DNA from: Scolanthus callimorphus
Taxonomy: Eukaryota; Cnidaria; Anthozoa; Actiniaria; Edwardsiidae
Reading direction: 5' to 3'
NCBI GenBank assembly: GCA_033964015.1
Contig: CM066916.1
Location: 18,252,675 to 18,316,674, forward strand
Length of the DNA: 64,000 bases
Under the pieces are notes generated by a model that did no database searches, was not told the DNA's origin, and was given only the letters and a program-made list of their open reading frames with translations. Position numbers and translations under genes: made by a program. Shown one piece after another: positions 21,438 through 35,400 of this stretch (the stretch's first letter is position 1; the number at the start of each line of letters is the position of its first letter).

Positions 21438-22730
21438 AATAGCTAGTTATAAGTGTAAATTACTGTTATTGACAGTTATAAATGTCAATGGGTAGTAATA
21501 ACTGTCAATGCTAGTTATAACTGTCGATGCTAGTTTTACCTGGCAATACTTCTTATTACTGTCAATGTTACTTAATAAAAAAGCGTCACGTAAAATAAAA
21601 TGCAGTGCATGGCCCGTATACGCCACAGTTGCTTACTCTCTTTCTTGGGACCTCTTCAGGGAGAGCTTCGCTCCCGCTGGGCGCTCTGGGCCTAGTTTGG
21701 TCGTCTGAAAAATTCTTAAGATAAGCCCGGGGGGGGGGGGGGGGGGGGGGGTTCAAAAATCTTCCCTCTACTATTTTCCCTCGAAAAGCAAAACAGTTTC
21801 TCCTTCAAAAAAATTTAAGTGCCCTTAGCTGCCAATGTGTGTTGTTGTTGTTCGTTCCGTTTTGTATGAAGTCTGTCGCTACATAATCAAATGCTTATAT
21901 AATAGCTTGGAGCTAACCAGAAAACTTAAAGTTTATTTAGCTCCTGGGACCTTAAATTTAACTAGATTACTTTCTTTTGCTGTAACTTTCCCTTCCCTCT
22001 TTTAATAGTAAATGTATCTTTCGTAAATTGTAAAAATCAAGGGGAAAGAAAGGTGAAAGTATGTATGTATACGTATCATTCATTGTCGCACGAGAAAGAA
22101 AGCAACCCATCCAAGCTAAAACGGAACGTTCATCGGTTTACGAAAACATTGCAGGCTCTTATTTACGCACGCGCACTTGCGTTATTGCCTCGTTCCCAGG
22201 GTCTCCTCGGTCAGTTTTCAAAATGGCGAGTCGTGCCAGAGGAGACCCTGGCAAAGGCTGCGCCACGTGACTTTGAAGGGACCACAGGAAACCCAAATCA
22301 TATAAAAACATGGCGACGATCAGCGTGTCGGGGATGATCGTCGGAAATTTTCAGTTTCACCCCTAAAAGATACCAACATGGCGGGCCATGGCGTGGCTCA
22401 AACAATTTATTACCCTAAAAGATGAGGCCTTATGTACCAAGTAGGCGCGAAGGACACAGGTAACAGGTGAAAGATACCCATCAAGAAATTGCCGTGTTTG
22501 TTTCTAATTTATCGTCTTCTCATCGAATATTCTCCTCTTTCTTACACGGTTTTTAGAAGTACCATCATAAGAAAAAGCAATTTGGACACAGTTTCGGCCC
22601 TAAAAGATACCAATCTGCCTAAAATTTATTGAAGATCAAGATCACCCCTAAAAGAGACCAAAGCATCGTGATTTTAACCCCTAAAAGATACGACGATCAT
22701 CCCGACAAAAAAATATGGGAGTCCCCCCCT
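21438..22730. other. Intergenic debris with a G-run
   Basis: No gene recognised. A run of 23 G lies at 21729-21751. At 22195-22250 CAGGGTCTCCTC and its complement form a short hairpin around an AAATGGCG core. From 22350 several CCCCTAAAAGATACC-type words recur, resembling the interior of the element at 19366-19786. Confidence 0.5.
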
Positions 22731-23117
22731 CCTGGCTCTCCAGAAGATGTATTCCTCGGGGTCCCTCAGCGCAGTATTTTGGGCCACCTTCTGTTCATCC
22801 TCCACCTGAATGATTTGAAGTACAGCGTCCTAATGTATGCTGATGACACTGTGTTATTTTTCTCTGCGCCCTCCGTGTCCCTCAGAAACGCTGAATACTG
22901 AACTCAACGCTTTTCGACATTGGTTGCAAGAGAACTCTCTATTATTAATCTTAGTAAGACTGAGGCGATGATTTTGGTACGTCCCAATGGCGATGATCAC
23001 GTGATCAAGTGTGCTTTTGAATGTAAGATTTTAGGCGTAGTTTTGATGACCATCTCTGGTGGAATGGGCACATCAAATCGCTTGTTTCTAAGGCAGGAAA
23101 GCGCGTTGGTTAGTTAG
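22731..23117 (+). pseudogene. LINE reverse-transcriptase fragment
   Basis: The frame reads VFLGVPQRSILGHLLFIL, then LNDLK and MYADDTVLF. These are the GVPQGSILGPLLF and (F/Y)ADD palm motifs of non-LTR reverse transcriptases, with the catalytic YADD intact but the expected G of PQGS replaced by R. A stop and a frame change follow, and NLSKTEAMIL continues the thumb region in another frame. It is a 5'- and 3'-truncated copy of a CR1/L2/jockey-like LINE. Confidence 0.8.
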
Positions 23118-24876
23118 GCCGTATGCGTCGCTACATTACCACACACAGTGCTAATTATTATTCAGCCATGCCACTATCTCGATTCTGATGGCTAAGAGGA
23201 CGCAGCGAAATTTTGTTGGCGCGCAGTGCGTGACGTCATACTACAGACATTAGGATTGATCACAGGGCACCAAGATCAATGTTTGTGTTTTAAGGGTGAT
23301 TTACCTATCTCGTTACCATGGAGATCGTCGTCAGGGCTGAAGACGCGCGCGCTCAAAGGAGCGGGAATCTTTTTTACTTCCGGTATTTTTTCTTCGGGGA
23401 AACCCGTACGAGTGTTCACATTTCAAGAAGCTTCTACCTTTATTCTCTTCCGAATAACAATGTACTACTAGCTTTTTTTTGTTGTTGACTCAAATTATCA
23501 CAAAATGAGACGAGAAAGTCAAGCGAAAAGTCAACACAGCACCGCTGGAGAGTTGAGCAATGACGAGTTTACAGACTAGATGAAGTTTGTCGTTTTTGGA
23601 AGAGGAATGATTCCAGAAAGTGGTAATTATTATTACTTCATGTACTTACTCTCTTGTTGTGTCCCAATATAAGATGAGTCTTTTTCACAAGCTACAGGTG
23701 GCTCTTGGCGCAGAAATAAAGTTGATTGATTGATTATACCGAACGCCCCGTTTTCCCGTAAATAACGAACAATTTTCTTTTCGAGTGAAACTAAACACGG
23801 TTTGCAAACTAGATAAGTTAAAAGGGTTTTTTGAAAAACTAGGAAACTAAAGGAAGGAATGGTAATGGATACCAAACAAACAAAGTATACAAATCACAGT
23901 AAATATTCGAAGGCTCTCCTATCCAGGAGAGCTCACCGGATTCAAGATTTACAACGAAATGCGCTTTTGTTCTGAGTTCTTATGCTTACTACGTTCTTGC
24001 AAAACGTCATTTTTTACTCAATTTTGGAGTGTAAACAGATCGTGATTCACTACATTTCAAACTACTCATTCCTTGAAAACTTTCTTTTCATTTCAGTTCT
24101 ATGATTGCCCATAAGAGGAATCACATGTCTTTATTTTCGTTTACGCCGCGAACACGAAAACTAAAGCCAAACCGGCCCGACATTCTCATCATGATGGGCA
24201 AATTTCTTGACTTTTTCGCCTTTTCCAACACAATGCAGATTATTGATCCTTTCTTATGATTTCTTGTCGAATTATCATTATCTTTGAATATTTGAGGATA
24301 ATATTGCTTGTTTTCGCAATATAAAGTGCATACAACCTTCAAAAAACAAGTGCCGGTTCTCGGAAGAGCAAGCATCGAAATGGTTCCCTGCCAGTCTCCA
24401 CCAATAAGAAGCCAGCTATGTAACCACACATGCCTTACCGATGAGCTGGGGGCCTGGGACGACAGTTTACTTCCGGTTTAACAAAAACAGTATACTTCTT
24501 ATGTCAAATCAGAGAAAATTCGAATTTTTAAAAGTTAACGTGTTGGTTTAACATGTTTTCCATAGAGCCTAGCATGGGATTAGCGAATATGTAAAAACTT
24601 TTTGAGTTATGATATCTGATTGCTCAGGATATCTAAGCCTCAACTATGGCTATTTGAATGAATACGAAGAGGAAAAATACCAATAAATGTAAGCTAAAGT
24701 TCAAAAACCGTTTCGCCGAGCAACAAGGCCTCGTCGTCGACTTCACTTAGAGGTAAGAATTGCTGGTTGCTGACTATAAAACAATTATTGAATTCGGCAG
24801 ATAACACAACCTCGGCGTTGACAAATCTCACTATCATGCTCAACTCATCCAATAAGTGTTAATTATTTATCTATCT
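23118..24876. other. Intergenic, no gene recognised
   Basis: CTATCTCGATTCTGATGGCTAAGAG near 23167-23191, split here as a diverged copy of a word also seen at 6313-6345, marks a MITE end. ACAATTATTGAATTCGG near 24782 matches a foldback arm at 6548. Short frames on both strands have no recognisable domain. Confidence 0.4.
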
Positions 24877-25110
24877 ATGATACAGCTAGAGGCCTTGCAG
24901 AGGCGTGCAGCCAAAATTGTAGCAAAAACAAGCGACTCGGCAATGGATAGTTTGAAATGGGAAACTTCAAGAATTAAAAAAAGATGCGCGCACTTACAAT
25001 CTTGTAAAGAAAAGTTTAAGTGGACAGTTGCCCTCAATATTGTAGACGGTATTTTACTTATTATAATAGAGACTGGTCAGAGTGATTTGTCTGCACCTGC
25101 GCAGCAGTAA
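24877..25110 (+). pseudogene. LINE 3'-terminal coding fragment
   Basis: The frame begins IQLEALQRRAAKIVAKTS and continues DSLKWETSRIKKRCAHLQ. This is the pattern (LExLQRRAxxIV, then LxW-L-RRxxH) found at the C-terminus of many LINE reverse-transcriptase polypeptides. It ends in about 80 codons. The rest of the element is not adjacent. Confidence 0.6.
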
Positions 25111-26271
25111 AGACGGAAACAGCCAAAAGAGCTTTTTATTATCATGGCTGTATCGTTTTTAATAATCACAAATCTTAAGTAGATTATATTTTAAAATAAA
25201 TTTTTATAACTTGTTCCCAGGGCTCCTGTTGATAGCAGGGAGGCTATAGCCCCTGGCCTCTCCGAATGGACTACCCTGGGGCGTCTATCTATCTATCTTA
25301 CTATAAGAACCTGAAACGAAGAACCTGTCAGGCTAGTAAATCTACCCATTTTATAAAAAAACCTTACTGACAGAGAACATTTGAAAAAAGTAGGTTCTTA
25401 TACGCGGGTTTTCACGGTATGAGTAAGTGTCCATTCATCAGCTTTACAGCCTTCGAATCACCCTGCCCATAACGCACTGCTTTGTTTTGTTTACAAGATT
25501 CATTGCATCCGAAACTCTGAGTTGATGCCGAGGAATTTTACTATTACGAGTTTTTCTCGCATTTGCACGATAAAATGCGCCAAACTGACAAACAATGAAG
25601 CTTTTTTGTCGAGTCTCTGAATTTCGATGGTATCGAAAATGTCGGCGAAGCAGTGCATTATGGGCAGGGAGAGTCGGTCCCTTTAAATATATTAAGATAT
25701 CTCGTTATTTTGATCTTCTTCCTGAAAACTACACTGTGGAGCGAGCTCTTTTTTAACTACTTTACAATGACAACTCTTTAAAATGTGTACAAATGTTAAA
25801 TAAAAACAATTGTGAGAATAATATACATAACTTTCTTGTTTAAATAAAGGTGTTGTTTTGTATTTAGTCGAAACGAAAAAAACGGCCTCGAGTTTCCAAC
25901 TACACTACGAGAACTAGTAGTCTATTGCTTAGTGGAAACCCACTACCTTCGATTTGCTGCTAAAGCGTTTTTATTTAAATGGCTTTAAAATGTTCTAAGC
26001 TTTTCCGTAACCCACTAACCATTACGTGACAGATAGAGATTGAGTTGCCAGTCAGATTCCACTCTAAGCGCGAAGCTTTTTGAAAGGCGACTCGGCTCGA
26101 AAGTCCTTCGCAGTACAATCTAGTGTCAACACTTGGTCGCAAATGTAATTCCAAGCCGTGATCGGTTGCGGCATCGCGCGTCGTCGTCTTTCGAGGTTCT
26201 AAAATTCATGGTATCCTTCTCGATCTTTTATCAAGCCGTGAGGGTGGTCTGGCATAATCCAGGCTTTGCTT

Positions 26272-26397
26272 AGCCTGCGTAGCGTTCCCGTGAAGAAGCT
26301 TGGAGTTTCAAGGAGGGGAAACTCGGGCAAGGTTTGGGCTTTTCTCCAGGTTTCTCTGCCCTGAAACTCCAAGGGAACGCTTGCTTCGCAGGTACTT
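26272..26397. mobile_element. Short TIR element beside the TMEM117 stop
   Basis: GCCTGCGTAGCGTTCCCG with TTGGAGTTTCA on the left is mirrored by TGAAACTCCAAGGGAACGC and TTCGCAGG on the right. It lies just downstream of the TMEM117 stop codon, so probably in its 3' untranslated region. Confidence 0.65.
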
Positions 26398-26445
26398 TGC
26401 TTGCTCGCTGTACTTTGCTCTTCGTGTGGCGAGAAGGAAATGATG

Positions 26446-29400
26446 TCACACATACGACACCTTCTGCACATTTAACAACCGAGGTCCCGTGTCATCGTCT
26501 CCAGCAACCCCCGAATCAGCGCCTACTAACTGTTTACTCAATGGTCTATTCTGTTCAGGACTTGCCCCGTCTGTTTTCAAATGCTTCTCGTGACCTTCAT
26601 GTGTCTCTATCGTATTTTCCTCTGATGGGTTTTCTGTGTCATAACTCTCAATAATTATCCCCTGAATAGGGGCGCCATCTTCGACAACCGTATCCATGAC
26701 AAACTCTTCTCGTCCGTAAAACCAAATTAGCAAACCAAACGCCAGAAACGCGCCAATAGAAGGGATAAATGCTATGGATTTTAATCCCAAACTGTAACCA
26801 AAGTACTTTGCGTTCATTTTAGGGTCACCAGCACCGTAAGACTGGTTAGTTGCCGGGTCTACATGGCTCCATCTCCAGGCGTAGGACACCATGGTCTCGT
26901 TAGCTGTGGCCAGAAAGGTTTTTGTCGTCTATACTACAAATATGGCTTGTAGGTGAAGTGTACTGGCCAAACTCGAATGGCGAGTAGAAAATTTGGTTCT
27001 TCCACATGTTCAAGTCAAGGATGATTACTGGAAAAGACGACAAAAGAAATCATCAAAGGAATTATTCACATCCATGGATTAATTACAACCTGCCCATGCC
27101 GATATACAATAACCAAATAAAATATACATCATAGAAAAACATAATCGTCAGTAAAAACCGCGTATCAGAACCTACTAACCTGGGTTACTAAACCGTAAGT
27201 TCGAATGACCTTAGTGACACCATTCCTGGCTTCATAGCTGATCAACTCAAACTTATCATAAAATTCAATATTTTGACCCATACTCGTCATAGCTATAGCG
27301 AAAATGATGAGATATAGAGGATATAATTTATATAAATTTGCTTTAGGAAAGAAAAAGAAGGCATTAAAATGCCTGGAGCAATTTTATTGCTATATATCTC
27401 TTTAATCTCTTGGCATGGGAAGACACTTTGGGTGGCAACTGCTGTCACCCAAATGAGATGGCCACCATTAGGTTAAACTATCAGCATTAAACAGCCCTCG
27501 TGATTGTAAGCTGCGCGGTACAATTTGCGTCTTTTTCATTTGGAGTTTGCATTGTGCTTTGAATTTCCCATGCTAAGAGATTAAAAAGACAGAGGAATGA
27601 AACTGCTCTGTGTTATTTGTAAGATTCTTTTTTATAGGAAATGATGACATATGGAATAAACATCATTAAATATTTGCATATGTCATCATTTCACTTTCAA
27701 AAAAGTTGCATTTTGCTTAAGGCCGACTTACACTGTATGATTTTCGCCTAAGTCTGCGACAATATGGTCACATCATGCCTACAACTCGAATGGTAGCGTC
27801 AAACTCAAGCCCACAACACCACGACAATCGCGTTCGACTCCGAAAATGTCGTAAGATTTTGAAACATGTTTTAAGGTCTCTGTAAACCCGTGAGGGGTGT
27901 CTCCGACAGCTTTAGGCGAAAATCAAACAGTGTAAATTGGCCTTTACTGTGCCTTTTCGCTTGGCGAGTCCATATTAGGTTACCTAGCATGATGATTCCA
28001 TAGTTGAACCACTTGCCAGTGATGTGCACAGTCCAGTTTCCTTCTTGAGAAAGCGGGGAAGTCTCACGTAGATTGTAGCCGTGTCTACGCTGGTAGCTTG
28101 ACATCCATGTTGCCACGGAACATAGGGAAGTCCCAGTCCTATGAGGAAAAGAGACATGACTTTCACTGCCATAAAACATATGGTTACAAAGTCACTATAA
28201 TAGTAAACGAGCTTACAGCTATCGCTCTATTTAGTGAACCGAATGTCAACTAATTGGTTTTCTTTGTTCTCTGTGAACTTCATACGTCAAATTGTGCAAC
28301 CTTATTTTATGCAGCAGGAAATGCTTACTCTGTACCGTCCTCACTACGCTGGAGATTTTCGAGAACGGACAAGTTTTGATTAGTAAGAGTTAGGCCTCAC
28401 GTTTGTCCTAAGTACTGTTATATCCAGATGTTACAGTGCGGCTACTCTAACCAAGGCTACCCAAATACATTTTCTTACAAATCAGCTAATCAGAATTGAA
28501 CAATAATAGAACTGAAATTTCCCCTGTTTTCATTGAAAATACACAATTTTTGCTTGAAATCCGTCAATACATATCAGAATAGGCTTCCTGCATTTTCTCC
28601 ACCAAAATTCACCAAAAATAACGTGAAATCATGAACATAAACATGTGTCAAAATTTGTTGTAGATTTGTTTGGGTGGCGTTGCTTCGTGTAGTTGCACTG
28701 CCATAAGAGTTTTACACATTTGTATTTATGATATGCACTTAGAAAACCACTAGAGAGAATTGTATACGTATGCGACATTATAAGCACGTCCTCGCGACTG
28801 ATTATCTACATTACCTGCACAACGATACACAAGTCGAACACAAGTATAATTGAAGCCAGAAATGCCCGAGACAGCTCGTTGGATGAGACAATCCATCCAT
28901 TATATCGGTCCCAGTCGATAAAGTCAGTTGTTATTGCTGTGGCAACAATCACCGTGGCAACAACAAGCACGATCCAGAACATGAAAATCCGGTTATAACC
29001 GGTTCTCCACCACTTTCGTAACCTCTTATTCCAGTGAGGGTAAAGCTTGTCCTAAAAAGCAGAACAGTGGAACAAAATCATTTTGTGAATGCAGATGCTG
29101 GAATACCGGCTAAAATATACAGAACAAATTTTACTGAATCGCATACAAACACGAACCAACCATTCAAAATTCAAGGCAATAACATAGTAAGCTTCCGCTT
29201 AATTCTTATAGACACTCAATAACAATGTTAAATTGTTCATGGTGAAGCATCTATTTTTATAATCAACATTTGAATCATTAGAATGAAAAGATGATGCCGG
29301 CGCAGCGGGTGCATATTTCCATCTTTGCTAGTTATATAGTATGCTTTGTAGATGCTATTCCTTTCCAATGTACAACCATGCGGCAGCACAGAATGACGAA

Positions 29401-32400
29401 GGAAACGTATTCGTTTTCGTCCTGAAGATCAACATTTCTCATTTGTTATACACTGTACTGCATGTATACATGTACGGCAGGGGACCATCAACGGGTCATG
29501 TAGAACCCATCGGAAGACCTATAGGATTGATGCACCTCAGTGAAAACAATGGACACACAAGAATAGAACGAGAATACAATAGAACAATTAGGCGCATCAA
29601 GCCAATAGCGTTAGAACTTACGAGCAGCTGCTACTTAACTGCCATAAAGGCAGATTTGTCCATTAATGGATAATTTCTCCCCCAAAACGAGGTTGCACTT
29701 AGAATCCTTTATGAGGTTTCCAGACGCTGGTTTTAGTTTGTTATTTGTCAAGCAAAAGGGAAGGAAATGTTGTCCCCCAATGCTGCACTGGATAGCCTGG
29801 TTTCCTGGCGGTTGCTTCATCTTACCTGTAGCATCATATCTGTCACCATCAAGCAGTAACAAAATCACCCATCCACGTCCCCATAGCAGCGGCCTTCATA
29901 AACGACTTATTGACAAAACCTAACAGACTTGTCACTTTGTACTGCTCCACGGCACTTCCTCCAAGCAACAGGAAACCATTAAATATGAGCGAGAAGATAA
30001 ACATGACGAGTATTGTAGTTAGAAACATTACCATCCAGGAACCTTTGTCTTCCTGGAACATGGACAGCTTCATCCATCTGGAAACATTGAAATGATCAAA
30101 AATAAGATTGAGGTTTATAAAATTTCTTCTTGGAATCCCATACAGGGGCGTATCCATGACCTTTTGTTCTTGTAAGTTACCCCGGAACTCAAAAGGCACT
30201 ACGTGGATTGAACTTGCTGCTAGGTCTAGATCTAAATTTTAGCCTTAGACAATAAATAACAAATAGGTATTTTCAATACTTGCCGAAAGATTTGTAAGTG
30301 CTTACTTGGCTTAAATGCAGATACACCCCTGACATGACGTTTACTTTTTAACCTTTATAGGATCTATCATCACCACCAAACCGAGTGCTATGCAAGTAAA
30401 GTAAACCAGAGGCCTTGCATGAGGAAAAGCAGACAGAAAAAGAGACTGAGACATCTTACATGACCCACATGCATTTCTCTGCCATCTTCCCCAAATATCA
30501 CGGGAATCGTGAATACCGTGGCAAGTCGACCAAGGATGCGGTCAACAGAATGTTTTAAATGACTTTGAGAAAGTAAAGTCTAGGTCCCAGGATATGACCG
30601 TCATATTTGTTAGGGGTTAAAATCGGCGATCCGTACGCTGATGAAAATCCGATATTTTTTAAGGGTTCTTTGAATCAAAACGGTAGGAACGAGGAGTATT
30701 TTTTAGGGTGGAAATGTTTTTTGACAGGTATTTTTTAGGGTGGAAATTTGGGTTTCCCGACGGTCATATCTACCATTTTAACCTTCAAGTATTGTGAAAT
30801 GTAACAATTATATCTTGATACAAGCTTTTGACGGTCTCCCAGTTTCTGAACTTCAAGGGTTGCCCCGGTAAATGCATAGTAATCCAGGGGCGGATCCAGG
30901 AATTTCAGAAAGGGACCGGATAGTGATAATATAGGGACCAAAATATTGCAAACTTCCATCAGCAAATACAGTAAATGTCTGGGAAAATCTCCCGAGAAAT
31001 CCGCCCCTTATTATATACTGTACAATTGAGTGCTGACAGCAGACAGGCAGGCAGCCTGTCTATTGTAGTTACTTACAATAGAAAAACATAAACAACTCAC
31101 TTGCGTAGGATTAATTGATGAACCAAAAACTTGCCCACTAGCATCCCTACAATCATTCCAGTAAACCACAGGAAAAACTTGAGAGCAGCCCATCCATTTG
31201 CAGGATAGCTAGAAAACAAGAGAAGTGAAAACTTCTTAGCAAATGGAGTATATCAGAAGGTCCCAAAATGGGCAGCAAACCCTTAATCCAACAAAATTTG
31301 AGGGAATCTTTATAGGCAACACAGGGTAAGAAATTACTGTATAAGTCGTTCAATTCAACCTTTTGCAACTAAACAACTTTAGTTGGAAGTCAAAACTCTG
31401 CGACCAGATTTGGCCTATCTTTTGTATTGATCTATTATTTTACGAGATATTCTCAGATAAAAACGGGCATTTTTCCCTAAAAGAAGGTTGGTTGCGGCAT
31501 ACACCACCCCACTCCCCTAAATCGGGTCCCGGTCGAGTACAACTGTTTTGACTGCTTCCCTTAATTAAATTACAGAAAATAAGTGGCGGGCAATACAAAA
31601 TATTGGGCTATTGAAGCCTAGGAAAGCAGTTGGCACGTCACTGAGGTTTTCGAGACATACTTTAGCACTCTATCAAATGAATTTCAAGAAAAAAGTAATA
31701 TTATGGATTTCCAAAGTTTTACCATTACAGAGACCTCAAGTTAGCTTGAAAAATTTAGACTTAATTAATAATAATAATAAGTATTTGGAGCATTATATTA
31801 CCTCAATGCTCTTACAAAATGTATATTAGAGATATGTAGAAAATAAAATAAAAAAAATAAAAAAATTGCGGTCAGACGGTGCTAAATTTGCTAAAAGAAT
31901 CCCAAGTTAGTGTTCACAACTGCCATGGAGCGCCATCGCAATGTTTCATGCCATAAAAATTTCGACTAAAAATTTGGATTCACAACCAAAGATTTTAAAG
32001 TGTTGCAAATTTTGACTATGGTAAACGCTTTAATTCCCAGTCCTGCGACAATAGAAGGGAGAACACTCTTATCAGACTTTTTTTCCAGTTTTCAGAATCC
32101 CAACCAGAAAACCAACGAGGGTATAAACCCCAGGCTAATACTCACTTGTTAACAACAAATGAAAACACGTTTCCAAGAACAGGAAGTGAACATGGAGAGA
32201 CACTGTGCGAAACAGGGTCTTCTGCATAAATTATGAAATTAAAGAATATGATGAAATAGCAGATGAAGAGCCTCAGGTACGGATGTTGGAAGTAATATCT
32301 GCCATTCTTCTTCTGTATTTTGACACGATGAAGAGTAGGGTGATTCTGGAATAAAACAACAAAATAGTTGTACATAATAATAATAATAATAATAATAATA

Positions 32401-35400
32401 ATTTACATTTCGAAATAGCGCTATTCCTACTAAAAATTCAATTGTGCATAGTCCATATATGTAAATACGTTTTTTTAAGAAAGAAGAAAGGAAAGATGTA
32501 TAGTGGGTTCACAATTAGTATGTAATTCTATGGTCAGGACAATGCAGTGAAATGGTCTGTGGCAGGTGAGGGGAGGAGAAAGAGGTGAGGGAAAACACCC
32601 TGGGCATGTACTCTAGTAAAGCTAAGTAGCTAAAATGTTCCCGGATTCACTATCTGATCGGCCTGCCCAATCAAAACTTTTAAGTATTAAAATACCCCCT
32701 TTTCCCCTCAAGCTTTACACATCACAACACCTTTGCAACACCCACAAACAAACAGGGCAGTAAGGGAGGGGGGGGGGGGGGAGGGGGGGGGGGGGTATAA
32801 CGAAAACCAGCCACCTACAGCAAAACTTAGCCTGCTACTTCAAAACTTATTGAAACCTCTGTTTATGATCAACAATTCTTTTGCAATATCACTTTCTACA
32901 CTTTTTTAATGCAACAGGACAGTCTATCATGAGTTCAGGTTGGTGCTAATTACAAATAACGCAGCCAGCCTCTATGATTGGATTGAAAAATCTGCTTTTA
33001 CAGAGCAGAAAAGGGGCAATTGTCGCAGTGACACATTGGATGAGTCCCAAGGCATGATAAAGTTAGAGGCTTTCATGAGTTCAGGTTGGTGCTAATTACA
33101 AAGTATGCAGCCAGCCTCTATGATTGGATTGAAAAATCTGCTTTTACAGAGCAGAAAAGGGGCAATTGTCGCAGTGACACATTGGATGAGTCCCCAGGCA
33201 TGATAAAGTTAGAGGCTTTCAAGATACTGTACTCATGAACTGTACCAAATAATGTTAGCAGTTTGAAAAAACTAAAAAAAAAAAAATGGATTAAGAGGGG
33301 AAAAATATGTAATATTTTTTCCTAGAGGGCACGGTAACAAATTCTCATTGGTTCTTAGTGTGCAGGGGATATATTTTCCTATCTCTGACATAGGTCATGT
33401 CAATTCAAAGAACTAAATGGTCAGCAAGTATGTTACTCCACGAAATGTCAAGCTGCAATTGTAATTGCTGACCCCTCTTGTAATTTAGCCATACGCTACA
33501 ATAGACCACTACCTCTTACAAGATGTTTTGTCAAAATCAATTCCAGAAATACAAAGATTGAATTGATATTGGTCAGAAACTTAAGTTTCAGCACAAATTT
33601 TCACGATTTTAGGTACCCAGAATGTATTCGCAATGGTAAAAAATTGTGACCCTCCCACAATGGGCAAAGAAAAAAAATTATGCATCCCCTTGTTACTGGT
33701 TAGTCAAAAACTACAAACTGTTATAAAGAGGGTACGGTATAATGAACTTTTTGAAGAAATGTGAAAACGAAAAAAAAAAATTCATAACTTGATTTCAAAA
33801 GTCACACTGTTCTAAAACACACTATTCTAGAACACATCTTAGCCAATGCTAAAATGATGTAAAAAAATGATAATATTGTATATTTGCGAGGGTGTAACTC
33901 TCAAAAGATGAAATGATGCACTAAGAAAGGGAACTCCATAGAAATCTGGGTTTTGGAAAATTAAATAAAATTATATACTTAACAATTAAACTATGAGTCA
34001 ATACTAGTAGACTATTTGATTCATAGGAAATGAGAACAAATGTAGTCTAATTATTTTAGTAGAACCCCACTAGCATACTACCTTCAAGTTGTTGCTAAAA
34101 CGTATTTATTTTAATTCATGGTTTTAGAAAGTTTTGCGCTAGTGTTTTCGCTACTCACTATCTATTTAACAATAAGACTTTCAGCCTGAAAGGGCTACCT
34201 GGCCAGTAGCCTATGAGGCCACACACGGAATGGGCTATTGACCTGTGGCCCTTGAGGGCGAGAGGTCTAATTGTTTTAGTATCACCCATATAGTTGAATG
34301 AAAAAGTGAAAAGTTGTCTAAAAAATCACCAGAAACCTTGACAAACGAGAGGCAGCTGCCAAATGTTTTCATGTTCAAAATCAGCGCTTTAGCTACTAGA
34401 GGTCTATCGTGTGGTTCCAAAAAATATCCATACCCCCAATGGAAGGGTGTTGAAAAGTGACCCCTCCCCTCTGGAATTTCCAAAGAAAAATACAGTATTT
34501 GTATGGAAAATATCAGGTAAATTGACACCCCCACCCCTTCGGAATTTCCAATCCCTTCCGAAGGGGGGGTATGGATAATTTCTGAAACACACATTGATAA
34601 TACTCCCCTAGTGGCGTAGCCAATCAGAATGCAGCATTCATGATGTATGCGAGTGGGTTTCTACTAACCCCTAACATAGTTCTTAGCCCACGATATAAGT
34701 TGAATTCAGCTTGGCGCGCCCCAGCTTATTATACTCTGAATAGAAGGAAGAATTCTGCTGCAGGCCTACATAGATAAGTGTATTATTCTAAGTGAATTTC
34801 ACTCATCGAATGCTGAAGAGTATGCAATTCATAAAGCAAAGTAACTTAACAGGTTTCAGTAGATTTAATTATCGCTGTGTGGGCCAACAATTGTAAACAC
34901 AAAAAGCAACAAATGAACCGCCAGGCGCCAAAACGTGATCTCCAAATCTACATACAAGATGGCGAACAAAATAAATTAAGCTTACATCTAAATTTAATTA
35001 ATGTAACATTATAGCTTTACCCCATGGCCTCCATATCTCTAAGGAATCAATTTATTTCTTGATCACACATAAGTTACATATCCAAATGTGCTATCTCTTT
35101 TCCAGTCGAAAATTCTCGAGCTCTGGTACCTAGGTGGATTTTTACCTCCTTCCAGCGATCTTGCACTATTAGACAAAACATAAATCAATGAATTGAAGCT
35201 TACTTAGGAGTGGACTTAACTTAACTTATACCTCTACGACTACAGAATCAAAATCAAGATACTAAACTTACAAATTCACTCGTTTGATTATCTGCATCGG
35301 CTATTTTCTCTTCTGCTTTGCTTGGAGCATTTTCTTGCGGAGTTCGCTCGGTTTTCGGCCTATCAACTTCATCTGTCGTCGCAATCCTACCACTTGGAGA

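Noticed and set aside
21729..21751. G-run as a G-quadruplex regulator
   Set aside because: It is a plain homopolymer in repeat debris, far from any promoter I can support, and its length is likely to be misread by sequencing.
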